Under the pieces are notes generated by a model. It saw only the letters and a program-made list of their open reading frames with translations, was not told where the DNA came from and did no database searches. From Brachionus plicatilis (Eukaryota > Rotifera > Eurotatoria > Ploima > Brachionidae): DNA of 64,000 nt. A program made the translations under genes and the position numbers. Of this stretch, positions 1 to 11,884 are shown piece after piece. Position 1 is the first letter of the stretch; every line of letters starts with the position of its first letter. The stretch lies in the NCBI GenBank assembly GCA_010279815.1, contig QEOQ01000378.1, positions 98,926 to 162,925 on the forward strand. The letters are read 5' to 3'.

Positions 1-212
1 ACTTTTTTGTCCCTTTTTGATTTTACGCAAATTTACGTAATTTTACGTAATTTTACGTAAATTTACGTAATTTTACGTAAATTTACGTAATTTTTCGTAA
101 AATTACCATTTTTTACATTTGTCAATTTACGTAATTTTACGTAATTTTACGTAAATTTGCGTAAATTTACGTAAAATTACGTAAATTTACGTAAAATTAC
201 GTAAATTTTGGT
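1..212. repeat. ACGTAA-type simple repeat array
   Basis: The stretch is an almost uninterrupted series of ttttacgtaa / atttacgtaa units, so it is locally palindromic (TTTACGTAAA). The same motif recurs at about 7540-7640, 7845-7890, 9000-9030, 22885, 24178, 48670-48715, 50100, 57710-57860 and 58920-58990, often inside arms of inverted-repeat elements. It may be subterminal sequence of a transposon whose left end is outside the window. No gene is seen in it. Confidence 0.85.
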
Positions 213-270
213 AAAAACAAGTGAACAGAACGGGACTGTATTAGAAAATAAGTATAGATCATTTTGAGGA

Positions 271-3200
271 ATGAATTTTAATAGTGTAACTGTTGAAGTT
301 CTTGAGCACCAAGTCGATGACATACCAGATGGTGTTAAGAAAAAGTTCCTAAAACAAAAAATGAACATAAAAACTTCATCAATAGAGTCTAGTAAAATTA
401 AAGATGGAAAAATAGTTAAAGAGGTGGCTAAAATAATTAAAACCAGTCTTTAATTGTTTTTTAAATATTTTTCTTTCTAGTTTGAATTGGGTGAAGTAAT
501 TGATGCTAAGGTTATATTTTATTCAAAACCTTACTTGTTAAAATGCCAAATATTGGAGTTTCTTAATACTCAACAACAAATAACCAAACCCTGCTCAGAG
601 GTACAAAAAAGAGCTAATAATGCCAGCAAAAGGAGACCAATTTCTATGATTTTGGAATCGCAAATAAACTATAGTTTAAGCTCAAAAAAAGCAAATAATT
701 CCAGACAGACACCGAATCTAAGAGAAAGAAGTAAAAAACTTTAGCAGTACATGAGACAACTTCTGAGGAAGATGAAGAAATTGATAATGCCCAAAAAACT
801 AAAAATTCTGAACCGTGTTCCAGTTCCAGAATTATATCTGAACCATTAGATCCAGATTCATTGAATGCGGATAAGTACTTTGCCAACATAAATTCGAAAA
901 AAACACCTCACTTGTTTAATAACTCAAATGATGTCATGGGTATTGACTTGGACGAAAATGAAGACGACGATGATGATCCAACAGTTCAGAAACTGATTCA
1001 AATGTCTACTCAAAATTCTTTTCCCAAAAAAACCTTTTATATAGGTAATATAAAAAAGGTAAAATCGCCTATAACGCATTTTTTTAACTGTCCGTGGAAA
1101 TTTACATTATTAACTATGCCTGAAGACAAAAATCTAAAATTCCAGTGTAAAATATGCGAAAAAGAATTTTATGCGCCGTTCACACAAATAACAAATTTAA
1201 ATAAGCACTTAAAAACACATGAAACATTAATTGATTGGTTCACGCGTTACAAAAAAATTAATAAAAAAGCAAATATTACTGAAATATCAGACGAAATGCT
1301 TAATTTTATTAAATGGCTAGTCACATCATACCAAAGTTTTGAGCAACTTAAACGTCCGTTTTTTTGTAGGATTGTAAACCCGGAATTAAAAATACCAAAC
1401 TATCGGGAGTTAAAAGAAAAAATATTACCTGAGATATTAAACAAATTACATAAATCGATTGAAAATAAACTCAATATGGCTATTTCGATTTTTCTTATTA
1501 TTGATATTTGGACTAGTGAGAGTCGATCAGATTTTATTGCATGTGGAGCTATAGTTACAAATAATTTACTCGAAAGAGAATTTATGATTATTGGTATAAT
1601 ACGAATGCCAGGTACACATAACGCCGAGAACATAAAATTAGCTCTAGAATCCATCATTAATAAATATAAATTTGACAAGAAAAAACTTAATGGTATTAAA
1701 TCATTTAACATTTATTTTAAAAAAAATTAAATTTTTGAAAATCAATTTTTAGGGATTACATGCGATGAAGGGAGTTCTTTGATTCGGCTATTTAAACAGA
1801 TTTTGTTTGACGAAGACAAAAATTTATCTGAAAAGAATGAAATAATAAGTAAAAGTTTTAATAGAATTTAAATTTAAATAATTTAATTAATAATAGTTAT
1901 TCCTCAAAAGGCTTATATACTTACGTAATCGAAAGTGACGATAGTTTGTCTGAGGAATTAGACTTGGAATATCCAATTTCCTCAACTGAGGCCAATTTAG
2001 AAAATAATAAAGATATAGATCATAGTCAAAATATTGTCACTAGCGAAGAGCTTCCCGGTATATTTACAATTGATTCTGAGGTAACTGAATCAATAAAAGA
2101 TATTGAAAGCTTAAGATTTAAGCACGTGATTAGTCTTGATGGAAAATTTTCAAATAATATTAGGCAAATAGCTCAAAATATAAATATAACTGAAAGTGTA
2201 GAGTACGCTGAAGATAAAGGTGAACCATTTATGGATTTGAATATTGAAATAGGTGACAATGTTATTCCTAGATATTCATGTGCTTGTCATAAGCTCAACA
2301 TAGCCGTGAGACATGCTATTTCTCATACATAATACATGAACTATCAAAATTACTCAAAGAACTTAATATTTCAGATAGTCATGTTAGAAATTCTATCAAG
2401 CTAAATGACATTTTCAGAGAAAAGAAATGCCGTTTACGGTTAGAAAATTTGACTCGTTGGTCTTCAGCATTTATGATGCTCGAATCCGTCAAAAGAGCGT
2501 ACGACAAGGGAGCCTTTGACGAAAATAATCTTGAATTAAAATGTCCAGTTCAATTGAAAACCATAGAAACATATATTCAGATTTTAAAACCAGCATACCT
2601 TTTCTCAATTGAATTTCAAAACAATAATACCTCAATTGTAGGTGTACTTCCGGGTCTTTTTCAAATGCTGTATATCTGGGAAAAAATGGATCTGGAAGAT
2701 GAAATTCAACAAAGGCTTTGTGCACTTTTAATGGTTAGTGTAAGACATAAGTTTGATTTTGAATTAAATTCACCGATATATAAAATAATAAATATAAAGA
2801 TAATTTTGAAAAATTATTTGTTTGAATCATTTTATAATTTTAAGGCTGCTCCTGTGTTGGCTGTTTCGAAAATCAGTCATTGGGCTAATAAAAAATTTTC
2901 TAGAAACATATTAAAAGATGCTTTAGCTTCGCTCAAACTAGTTTTTTTAAAGGTTTTCAAAATAAATGAAGATAATAATGAAGAAATTAATGAGACTGAT
3001 TTAAGTGTTCTAAGTACAGATGGCGAATGTTTTTTTTCTCATATGTTTAAAGACGACGAAGAGAGAAACGAAAATAATAGAGAATCTGAGGTTTTCAAAT
3101 TAGAAAGTGAGCTAGACCAAGAAATTAGAAGCTTTGCTGAGTTACTAGACAAAACAAATTTAAGATCCTTTAATTCAACAAAAAAGTTTTGGAGAAAATA

Positions 3201-3402
3201 TAAAGAAAAGTTTCCAAAACTTCTTAAACTGGCTATTTTTGTATTAAATATTGCTCCAACTAGCGCTTTTATTGAGCGCTTCTTTAGTATTTGCGGAATT
3301 ATATCTAATAAAAGAAATGGAAACATGAAGGACAATTTATTTATTACAAGAAGCATGCTAAGAGCAAATATTAATATCCTTGAAGAGTTAAATGAATGTT
3401 AA
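271..3402 (+). pseudogene. hAT-family transposase gene, broken
   Basis: This is a transposase of the hAT superfamily, a nuclear cut-and-paste enzyme. Visible order: an unassigned N-terminal part (271-740); a BED-like zinc finger at about 1145-1225 (CKIC, then HLKTH); the first catalytic Asp in the IDIWTSE motif near 1505; a CDEGSS motif near 1765, probably the second Asp; a CACHKLN motif near 2280; TRWSSAF near 2455; and a C-terminal dimerisation domain with SAFIERFFSICG near 3260-3300. Two tiny introns keep the frame: 424-480 (57 nt) and 1693-1752 (60 nt), both GT-AG. The frame is lost near 735-745 (in an A run), 1862-1869 and 2325-2335, so this copy looks inactive. An AATAAA lies at about 3437. 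It ends tail-to-tail with the polycystin gene. Family assignment is firm; element ends and target duplication were not found. Confidence 0.85.
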
Positions 3403-3514
3403 TGTCTACTAATATTTTAAATTTTTACTTTTTGAAATAAAATATCTTAACAATACATAGTTTTTTTTTTTAACTTTAGCAAAAATTTCAGATAATATGT
3501 GTTGGTATAGGTAT

Positions 3515-3660
3515 TGTTACCCGAAAATTTCGGGTATTTGGGTATGGGTATGGGTATGGCTACCCGAAAAATTCAGGTTTTAGGCGTGGGTATTGGTTCG
3601 GTGGGTTTTACCCATACCCACCCAAAACCTGAGAAAAGATGGGTACAAGTGTCTGTTAAA
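3515..3660. repeat. GGGTAT-rich imperfect inverted repeat
   Basis: Repeated gggtatgggtat and acccatacccac strings face each other, and caggttttagg is mirrored by caaaacctga. Together they form an imperfect hairpin of about 140 bp. Its position just 3' of the hAT transposase suggests subterminal repeats of that element, but this is inference. Confidence 0.6.
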
Positions 3661-3917
3661 ATCATCAAGTTATAGTGTATTAAAATGAATTTTAGAACAT
3701 ATATTAGAAATAATAAGACATTTCCTAATGTTTTGTGTATCCTTTATATTTATTGATCTAGCGCTTTCGTTGATAAATTACACCTTTTCATTTCGTAAAA
3801 AACACTATTAGATTTTTTTAGTGAAAAAAAATAAAATTTTTGTCTAAATTTCAATTTTTAAGCTGAAATTATAGAATAAATCAAATAAAAAAAATATCGT
3901 TGAAAAGAATGCAATTA

Positions 3918-3923
3918 TTTATT
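3918..3923 (-). terminator. Poly(A) signal of the polycystin gene
   Basis: On the minus strand AATAAA lies about 40 nt past the stop codon of the last polycystin exon, in the usual position for a cleavage/polyadenylation signal. It is the first such hexamer after the stop. Confidence 0.55.
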
Positions 3924-3962
3924 TAACTAATAGAAAAAATTAGAAAAAATGTAGCTAAAAAT

Positions 3963-6414
3963 TTAAAAAATTTGGTCATTAATTTTATTTTTGTAAATCA
4001 AATTTTCAATCTTGGAAATATCTTGATCCATTTGACCGAAGGTTTCCACATTGGCTTCCTGCAAACTAAGAGCATCTGTATCAGACTCAGAGCGTTTGAA
4101 AAAAGTCCAAATTATTTTCTTTATCATTTTAGCTTTTTCTTTCAAAAATGCGTATAGAATCGAGCTATCCGCTCCTTTTTTTGATTCCTCTCTGACCATC
4201 TTGAAATTATCAGTCAAAATGGTAATCAAAATATTGACCATTACAAACACAATTACCAAATAAAAAAGAATGCTTATCACAATTTTATTAAATGTATTAT
4301 GACCAAAATAAATATTCCTTGGCAATTTACTCAAAATCATTCCAAACATGGTCTCAAACGATCCGACAAGAGTCGAAAACTCCTTGGAATTATGATGCTC
4401 AATCAGGTGGATCAATTGAACAAAAGCCAAAAACACTGTGAAAAACAAGAAAGAAAAACTGATCAAGTCATGCAGAGAGGCCCTAATTGTGCAGATAAAC
4501 ATCCATATGGTTCTATTTGAGCGAAGAAGCTTCAGAAATTTTAAAGTTCCGAACAAGCTCAAGAAGCCAAACAGCATTCCAAGCACATCGTTCCAATAAG
4601 AGAGCAATTGTAATCTAACAAGTTGGTCCTTGGCTTTTATTTTCCCAAAAAGGTCATCTTTGGCATACTGTCTGTACAGAAAGATTGAAAATGCTGCCCA
4701 AGAGAAGGCGAAAATTGTCCACTCGACATAATTCCATATTTGAGTCAAATAATTTCCCAGACCAAGTTTGTACATTCTCCTAATTTCTTTGAGCATGAAA
4801 AATGCTATAAACACCAAGTACAAAACATTGACAGCTATCACCAAGTACTTGGACGTCTCATTTGTCTCGTAAAGTATGACTGGCTCGATCCTCATTGTAC
4901 TAATGAGATTTCCTGTGGGCAAAATCTCGAACAAAATTGTAGAATAGGCGAACAAATTGAGGTTTACATTGTATACTGATAGTTCTATAAAAACAGCCCT
5001 GGTCTGATAATCGATCCATCTTAATATTTGCAAATTTTCAATATCACTTCTAAGTTGGTCTAGGCTTTTTATTCTGCTTCTAAGATCAAAAGTAAAACCA
5101 CCACCAAAATAAGATTTGTATTGTCCAAAATAGGGATATGTCTCCAATTGGGACGAAGTTTTGTACAAAAACGAGTCCGAGTAGTCGGAATAGTTTTTCA
5201 TTTCTAAATCTAGAGACTTGTTCACTGACCACTTGAGCCCATAAGATTCTTTGTCCTGTTTTAAGACATCATAGTCTTCATAGCAAAAACTCCTTAGCTC
5301 CAAACCATTACATATTTGTTTATTGACGCGTAATTGTCTCACTATCGGAAAGCCTAGTAAATAAGTGGTCCGATCAGCCATCAAGTTCTCTTTTGTTCCA
5401 CTGTACAAGGAAATTAAAAATCTGTCCTTGATCCAATCATAAATGTGCTCAATTTTGGTCACATTTTCCAAGCTTTTTGCACCACCCAAAATATTCTTCA
5501 AATTTTGCTGATATCTAAAAGAATTCAGGTCTTTGTTCGAATAGCAGACTAGAAAAAGAACGACTAAAAATACGGAGTAGCAAGTTATTTCTTTTAAAAT
5601 GTTCATGGCTTTTTTGTCTCGTTGAAATCTTGCTCTTGTCTCATTTAGATTTTTTGGCTTTGTCGAAGCCAGATCAGTGAGCACAGTTGGACCTGTTTTG
5701 TCATCAGCATAGCCATTTTGCTCATTAAACTGTGAGCTGTCTTCGAAATTTGTAAAATCCTCGGCTTTTCGAAAAATGAGCACAAGGAGAAAGGTAATGG
5801 CAGCTACTTGAATTGGCTGGGTGATTACAAACGAAGTTAGGATGGAGAATACAAAAGAAGACAACCACTTGGCTACTTTGTCATCTCCCAATGAAATGCC
5901 TTTGACAATTATGAAAAAGAGGGAAACTGCCGAAAAGACTATTGAGATTAAATAGGCAATTATTTTGACCCACCATGGAAATTCGAGTTTTTTCTTTTTG
6001 TCTTTTTTGGTGTTTTTTCTTGGCTCATCGACTTTGCTAGGTCTAGATTTAGAGCGCCTAAAAAGCTGAATCAATAAAAAGCTGGGTGGAAAACAGATCA
6101 AATTTGTCATTATTCCTATTCCGATTTGTTGCGGTGTGATGGTAAAATCGCCGCTTTTCGGAGTGGTGTCAGCTTCGTAGTAGAGAATGTTGGCCAGCAT
6201 TGAAATGAATAGGAGGACAAATGCGCAGGTCAGTCTGTCCAGACGAGTAAATGAGCTGAGTGACGGCTTGGCAACGATAGATACCCATAAGTGACCATCG
6301 CTGAGTTTATCTTTGGTTCCGCGTTTGATTAAATAGCTCAAATTTTTTAGCTCTTCTTCACCAGCTACGCTTAGTTGTCGGTCAATTTTTCCATCATCTG
6401 AGTCCAAAGAAAAC
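3963..6414 (-). CDS. Polycystin exon 35: TM2-TM11 and channel domain
   Basis: Residues 4959-5775. The PLAT end DDGKIDRQLSVAGEEEL leads into TM2 (LTCAFVLLFISMLAN), TM3, TM4 (WWVKIIAYLISIVF), TM5, and a cytoplasmic loop. TM6 (YSVFLVVLFLVCY) opens the polycystin channel domain, with its large extracellular domain (YLLGFPIVRQLRV), TM7-TM10, a pore helix FETMFGMILSKLP, and TM11 (FVMVNILITILTDNF). The filter region reads ILSK where PKD2-type channels have an acidic residue. The tail is short, has a possible coiled coil (DISKIENLIYKNKI) and no EF-hand. Stop at 3963. Confidence 0.93.
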
Positions 6415-9400
6415 CTTTAAAAAATATTGTGATTTTTTTTACAAAAATTTATCTCAAATAAAATAAAATCGCCTTTTGTTTTTTTTTTTTTAAATACATT
6501 ATATTAAATATAGTAGTAATTTTAATGGGACTAAATCAAAATAAATTGATCTAAATTAACCTGTTCATATAAGCTGTTTTAAGAAATCAGAGTTGTATAA
6601 AAGTCACAAGTTACAAGTCAAGTGCAAGTCAGGACTTTTACTTATTACAAAATTTTTACAATTTTTTTATATTTTTATTTTTTTATATATTTTTTAATAT
6701 TTTTTATCTTGTTTAATTTATTTCTAAAATTTTTTTAAGCGCAAATATTTTTGTTTTTTATTGATAAATTCACTTAAAAAGAATATCACAATTATGTGAA
6801 TTGTTTAAAAAATCATGTTTTAATATTTACATTGAAAAAGGAAATTAAACAAATAATTTTATTTTTTCCTGGATAAAAAAAATTCAATACTTATATTTTT
6901 TTTATACATTTTAATTCAATTCTTAAAATAAGTAAAAATCCTGACTTGTTTTTTAAAATTTTTGCAACAAGTCAGGACTTTTTATTTCTAAAAAATATAT
7001 TTTCAAGTCCAATTCATACTTTGACTCGTTAATGACTTGTTAAGACTTTTTTCCTGACTTTTATACAAGTCTGAATAAAATAAACCTGTACAGGGAAATT
7101 AAATCTTAATTAAATCGCTATAAGTGGCTATTTTTTCTTGTAAATAAAAAACAGATCTTGCCCGAAATGTTATCAAGACTGATAACTTAAATCTTATCTT
7201 TTAGTTACGTTATCAGATAAATTTTATAGAAAATGTGGACATTTTTTTTGTTAAAATTTAAAAGAAAATGATATAAGGATAACATAAATGATATCACATA
7301 TTTTATAAATTTTATTTCAACTTCTTTTTTTTTTTAAACACACAACAAAATGATCCATCATTAGTTTTAAATCGGCCACAATAAGAACATCGCCAATAAA
7401 GATTTTAATTTTTTGCATCTTTACTTCTCTTTTGTTTGTTAATTTTTAATTCTCCTTAAAGGAGGTTAATTTAAACAAACAAATAAACAAATAAGTTAAC
7501 TACAGTGTTTAAAGTTAAACTGTATAATGGGTAAGATTACATCATTTTACGTAATTTTACTTCAGAAAATGTAAGCTTACATAATATTACATCATTTCTT
7601 GTATGTAAGAAAATGTAAGATAACATAATCTTACGCAATTTTACGTAAAATTACACTAGTTTAAGTAAGTTTTGTCAAAAACGCTTACGGCCAAAAAAAA
7701 GTGAAAAATTAATAAAAATTTGAATTTTATAAAAAAATATGGGTACTCTCCTAATATTTACATTTCTTAAAAATATGACAGAAAATTACATATTATTGCA
7801 TTGTAAGATGATTAATTATAAGAAAAAGTACTAAACTAGTGTAAATTTACGTAAAATTGCGTAAGATTATGTTATCTTACATTTTCTTACATACAAGAAA
7901 TGATGTCATACTCAATTATTTATATAGATCAATTATTTTATTTTGACGACAGCGGCTTAAAAAAAAAAGATAAGTCCCGTGTAATAATATTTACAACTGA
8001 ATTTAATTTAAAACTGTTAAATTAATATTCTCAATGGTACGCTGATGGTACTTTTGACATAAGTCCATCTTTCTTTACACAAATATATACGATACATATT
8101 CGAATTAACGGTACAACCTTGCCATTAGTTTACGGGTTTTTGTCTGACAAAAAGCAAACAACGTATGTCAAGTTTTTTAAATTGATTAAAAAACATGTAA
8201 CTAACGATCCAACTTTCGTTAACTGTGATTTTGAGAAAGCTGTGATTAATGCTTTTATCGACGTTTTTAATTGCAAAGAAGTTCATGGTTGTTTTTTCCA
8301 TTTGTCTCAGGCTTGGTATAGACGTATTCAAAATAAAATAAAAGAGTGGAACAAAAATGAAAAAATTAGAATTACATATAGAAAATTACAAGCTCTGGCT
8401 TTTTTACCCATACAAGACGTGACTGATGGTTTTAAGTTACTTATACATAATTGTCCTGAAGAATTAACTGACCTTCTAACGTATGTTGAAAATACGTATA
8501 TCGGTTAGGAAAATAAACCAGCTAGATTTCCAGTGGCCATGTGGAATCTTCATGAAAGGGTAAAACTAAACTTGCCAAGAACTAACAACAACGTTGAGTC
8601 ATGGCATTCTAGAATCAAACCAGATGCTCGCAATAATATGTCTTTGGTTAAGGTTATTGAGTTGTTGATGCTAGAGCAAAGTAATATGGAGTCAAATTAT
8701 GCCAAAGTATCAACAGGCGAACAATTATCAGTTCCGAATTTGAAACAGTTAAAGAAAAATCAAAAAATCAAGTGTTTAGTTGATCAATATGACAAAAAAA
8801 GAATCGAGTTGTTTATTGATGGTATGTCAAAGAATTTAAAAGATTAACCTAATTAATTAATTATGACACTCATTTAACAAATTCGACATTTCATTTTTCG
8901 ATATTTCTTTTTTCGATATTTTTTTTTCGATATTATTCGACATAAATTAATTTCGATCTTTTTTCCAGTCCTCGTCATATTATGTAAGCTTATATTTTCT
9001 GAAGTAAAATTACGTAAAATGATGTAATCTTACCCATTATACATTTTAACTTATAACACTGTGAACTATTATCGCAGCTTTTATTCGAGGTGAAAAAAAC
9101 ATATTTTTTTTAGTAAATAATGCCAAATCTTGTTCGCTTAATCAGCGAAAAAAATCATCAAGTTTAGAATATAGGTAGACAAAAAATTTAATTGAATCTC
9201 ACCATTTTTCACAGATGAAAACATATTTTTCATTTGTCTGCAAGTCTGTGACAATTAAATGCTTCAAATACCACGAAGAATCGTGACGATTCTTTGCTGA
9301 ATTGTCATGAAACACTCGGCAATAGAACAAACTTCCAAGTGGTCTTTCAACACCCATTATGAACGTATCCATAGAACTCCTCTGAAACAAATTTTTATTC

Positions 9401-11844
9401 TCCTTTTGGTCGCCAGATTTCAGCTCTCTCACAAAAGACTCCAAGTTCATGCCATATAAATTTACTTTGACACTTGACTTTGTCCCAGCGTTCTTTCTGG
9501 ACCCAGTAAAAACATTTATCTCATAGAAATAGTTCCAGTGCGAGCTATTATCCTTTAGAAAAAGGACCTTGTTCTTTGCTTTATCTTTTCTATCCATGTA
9601 TAAGCAAACTATGGACATTAGAATGTAAGCCGAGCAAACAACAATGACAGTAATGTAAATTGTTGGATTTTGGCTAAATGACGAATTGGCAAACACACTC
9701 TGGAAGTCTATTTCAGTCGGCAAGACTAGAAAGCTTCCTGCAAAATCAGTCAAATGAGTGGACCTACAGCTTGTCTCAAAAATGTCAGTCTCTTTGTCAA
9801 CCACCTCCAAGCCATCTGAACTCCAAGCAGCCAACCTAGTGTCAAAATAAAAGCATTCACTAGAATACACGCGGTAGAAAAAATCATTTTTCAAAGTTAA
9901 ATTTTTAGTGGTAGAATTCAAAAATGCAGCATCTAGAGTACCATTGGCACAATAGTGGATCAAATCGTCACCAATTTCACTCAAGCCAAAAAAAATTTTA
10001 CTAAAATATTTTTTTGCTAAAAATTTTTTAATTGTGTTTGCATTGAGCGAAATTTGGTAGCTATCCAAATTTAGATCATGTTGGCACAGAATTTCTATTT
10101 GGTCATAAGTGAAACTTTCAAAACTAGGCCTAGAACCAAATCCCACTAGGACAATGTATGAAGAGTCATTGGCAGGCTTAACTTGTAAATTAATTGTAGA
10201 ATTCGAATCAGCAAGATCAACTTGGATGATGGCAAACTTCTCTTGGGAGTTGGGGGTGAAATTTTTAAAATGACTTTCATTTTGGTCTCGCTTAATTTTA
10301 ATTCTAAAATTTGAATTATTAATTTTGATCTCTTGGTTTTGTTGGTCAAAAATGCTTAGGCTGACCACTTTGGAGTTGTTGAGAAGTGGATTTTTGTTGG
10401 CAATTATTCTAGGCATTGAAAAGCCTCTGATCATCAGAACACTATTTGTGACATTTAGCTGTGGTAAAGTGAATTGGCCGGCCTCAACACTCAAATTTTT
10501 GTTCGCCACTTGTTCTGCTGAGATGCGGCCAATTTTGACTTGGATACTTTTTGATTTTATTTCAGTCTCATGGTTCATACTGAGATGCAGGGAGGACACA
10601 TTGACCAAACTGTCCAAAACACCCGTAGTAGATTGGTAAGTGTCCAAAATGTTGTCTGATTTCAAATTGTCCACACTCAGCAGGACATTAGCTGCTGAAT
10701 CGACAATTTTGTCTGCTGCTTGCTTCAAAAATTCGAACCCATGGCTCGAAGCTAGCTCGTTGAGTTTCTGAGATAGCTGCAAAGTTTTGGCTGAGGCTTT
10801 TCTAGCCGAAAATTCGGTCATTTCATCCGAATTTTCGCTCAAAGTCGACACTACTGAAGATACCAACTTGAGACTACTTAAATCACCCACTTTAAAATCA
10901 TCAGCTACTTGAAAAAATAAATCCTTAATTTTTTGGTTATTTTCTGCATTTTCTGTTTGTTCTCTCAACAATAGAGACATGGAGATGATGTTGGCGGAGG
11001 CCTGGTGCAAATCACCAGATTTGATTTGTTTGAAAAATTCAGAATTTTCTGGATCATTGACAAGCTGGTTGGTCAAGTCAAGCAAAATGTCTTGTCTGAC
11101 CTCGACTACCACTGGATTTTCTATTTCATAAATTGTTATTGCATCAGAATCGTCAATTATTTGCACAAAAAGATGCATCTTGTAGCCGTCACTGTTAAGA
11201 CCCTGATGCAGTTGGGTGACCAGAAGTCCATTTTGGTTGTAGCTGAGCGCTATTGGGCTTGACCCGTCCGAATATTGGGCAAAGTATTCATACCTGACCA
11301 CATATCCATCATTGTCCAGCCAGTCTTTGCACTGAATAGCGAAGAATGTGTGCAGTGCAAATCCGCTATGGGTATTGAGTCTACACGAGCCATTGAAGGG
11401 CTTCTCATTTATTTTCAAGAAGAGAGAAGTAGAGCCGATGGCAGATGAGTTTTTGTTTTCGAAAACAGTTGTGATGTCGACATCAACCTTCCAGAAGAGA
11501 GCGTTTTTGACCAAGTCGAAAATTTTGCTCAGTATTGTGAACTCTTGGTCATGTTCACCAAGTGTGCATGATTCTAGCAAAGTACGGTTAGCTATTGTCC
11601 ACTCAGAGGATTCATCAGACCGATAGAATAGTTTATGTGTGTAAACAACCTGCTGGGCGCTATTGCAGCCGTCAGTGCAATCACTTAGCAATACCAGTTG
11701 ATAAGCAGAGTTTATTCTGGTATATTTTCCATAGGTCTTGCAGAATTCTTTTAGACGACAGCTTTAAAAAATTAAATTTCTCTAATTAGGAGCAATGAAG
11801 TTTATTGAGCAATTTTTTTTATTTCATTCAGTGAACCAATTAAA

Positions 11845-11884
<40 letters not shown>

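Larger units (their letters stand above)
7503..9061 (+). mobile_element. MULE (Mutator-like) DNA transposon, degenerate
   Basis: Terminal inverted repeats of roughly 85-90 bp: 7503-7590 starts cagtgttta and includes gggtaagattacatcatt; 8975-9061 is its reverse complement ending aacactg. A second palindrome lies inside, with arms 7585-7668 and 7832-7912, both with ACGTAA motifs and 160 bp between them. The interior carries the MULE transposase fragment. Flanks (ttaacta / tgaacta) only hint at a target duplication. Confidence 0.82.
6415..9202. other. Last intron of polycystin gene, transposon-filled
   Basis: Intron of 2,788 nt. It contains an inverted-repeat element at 6588-7073, the MULE at 7503-9061 and an AT-rich remainder. 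Near 7320-7420 the minus strand can encode a short Cys-containing stretch (YWRCSYCGRFK) that I could not assign. Confidence 0.8.

Noticed and set aside
1..212. ACGTAA array as a telomeric repeat
   Set aside because: The unit is palindromic and variable and recurs at internal sites; it does not resemble known telomere repeats.
177..368. Minus-strand 63-codon frame over the ACGTAA repeats
   Set aside because: Antisense shadow of the hAT first exon and simple repeat; no protein features.
7320..7420. Minus-strand Cys-containing stretch (YWRCSYCGRFK) as a zinc finger gene
   Set aside because: Too short, with no start and stops on both sides; possibly a FLYWCH-like relic but not supportable.
10325..10639. 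Plus-strand 104-codon frame inside polycystin exon 34
   Set aside because: Antisense to the well-supported REJ coding sequence. Other plus-strand frames at 3972-4979 and 11005-11789 are rejected for the same reason.
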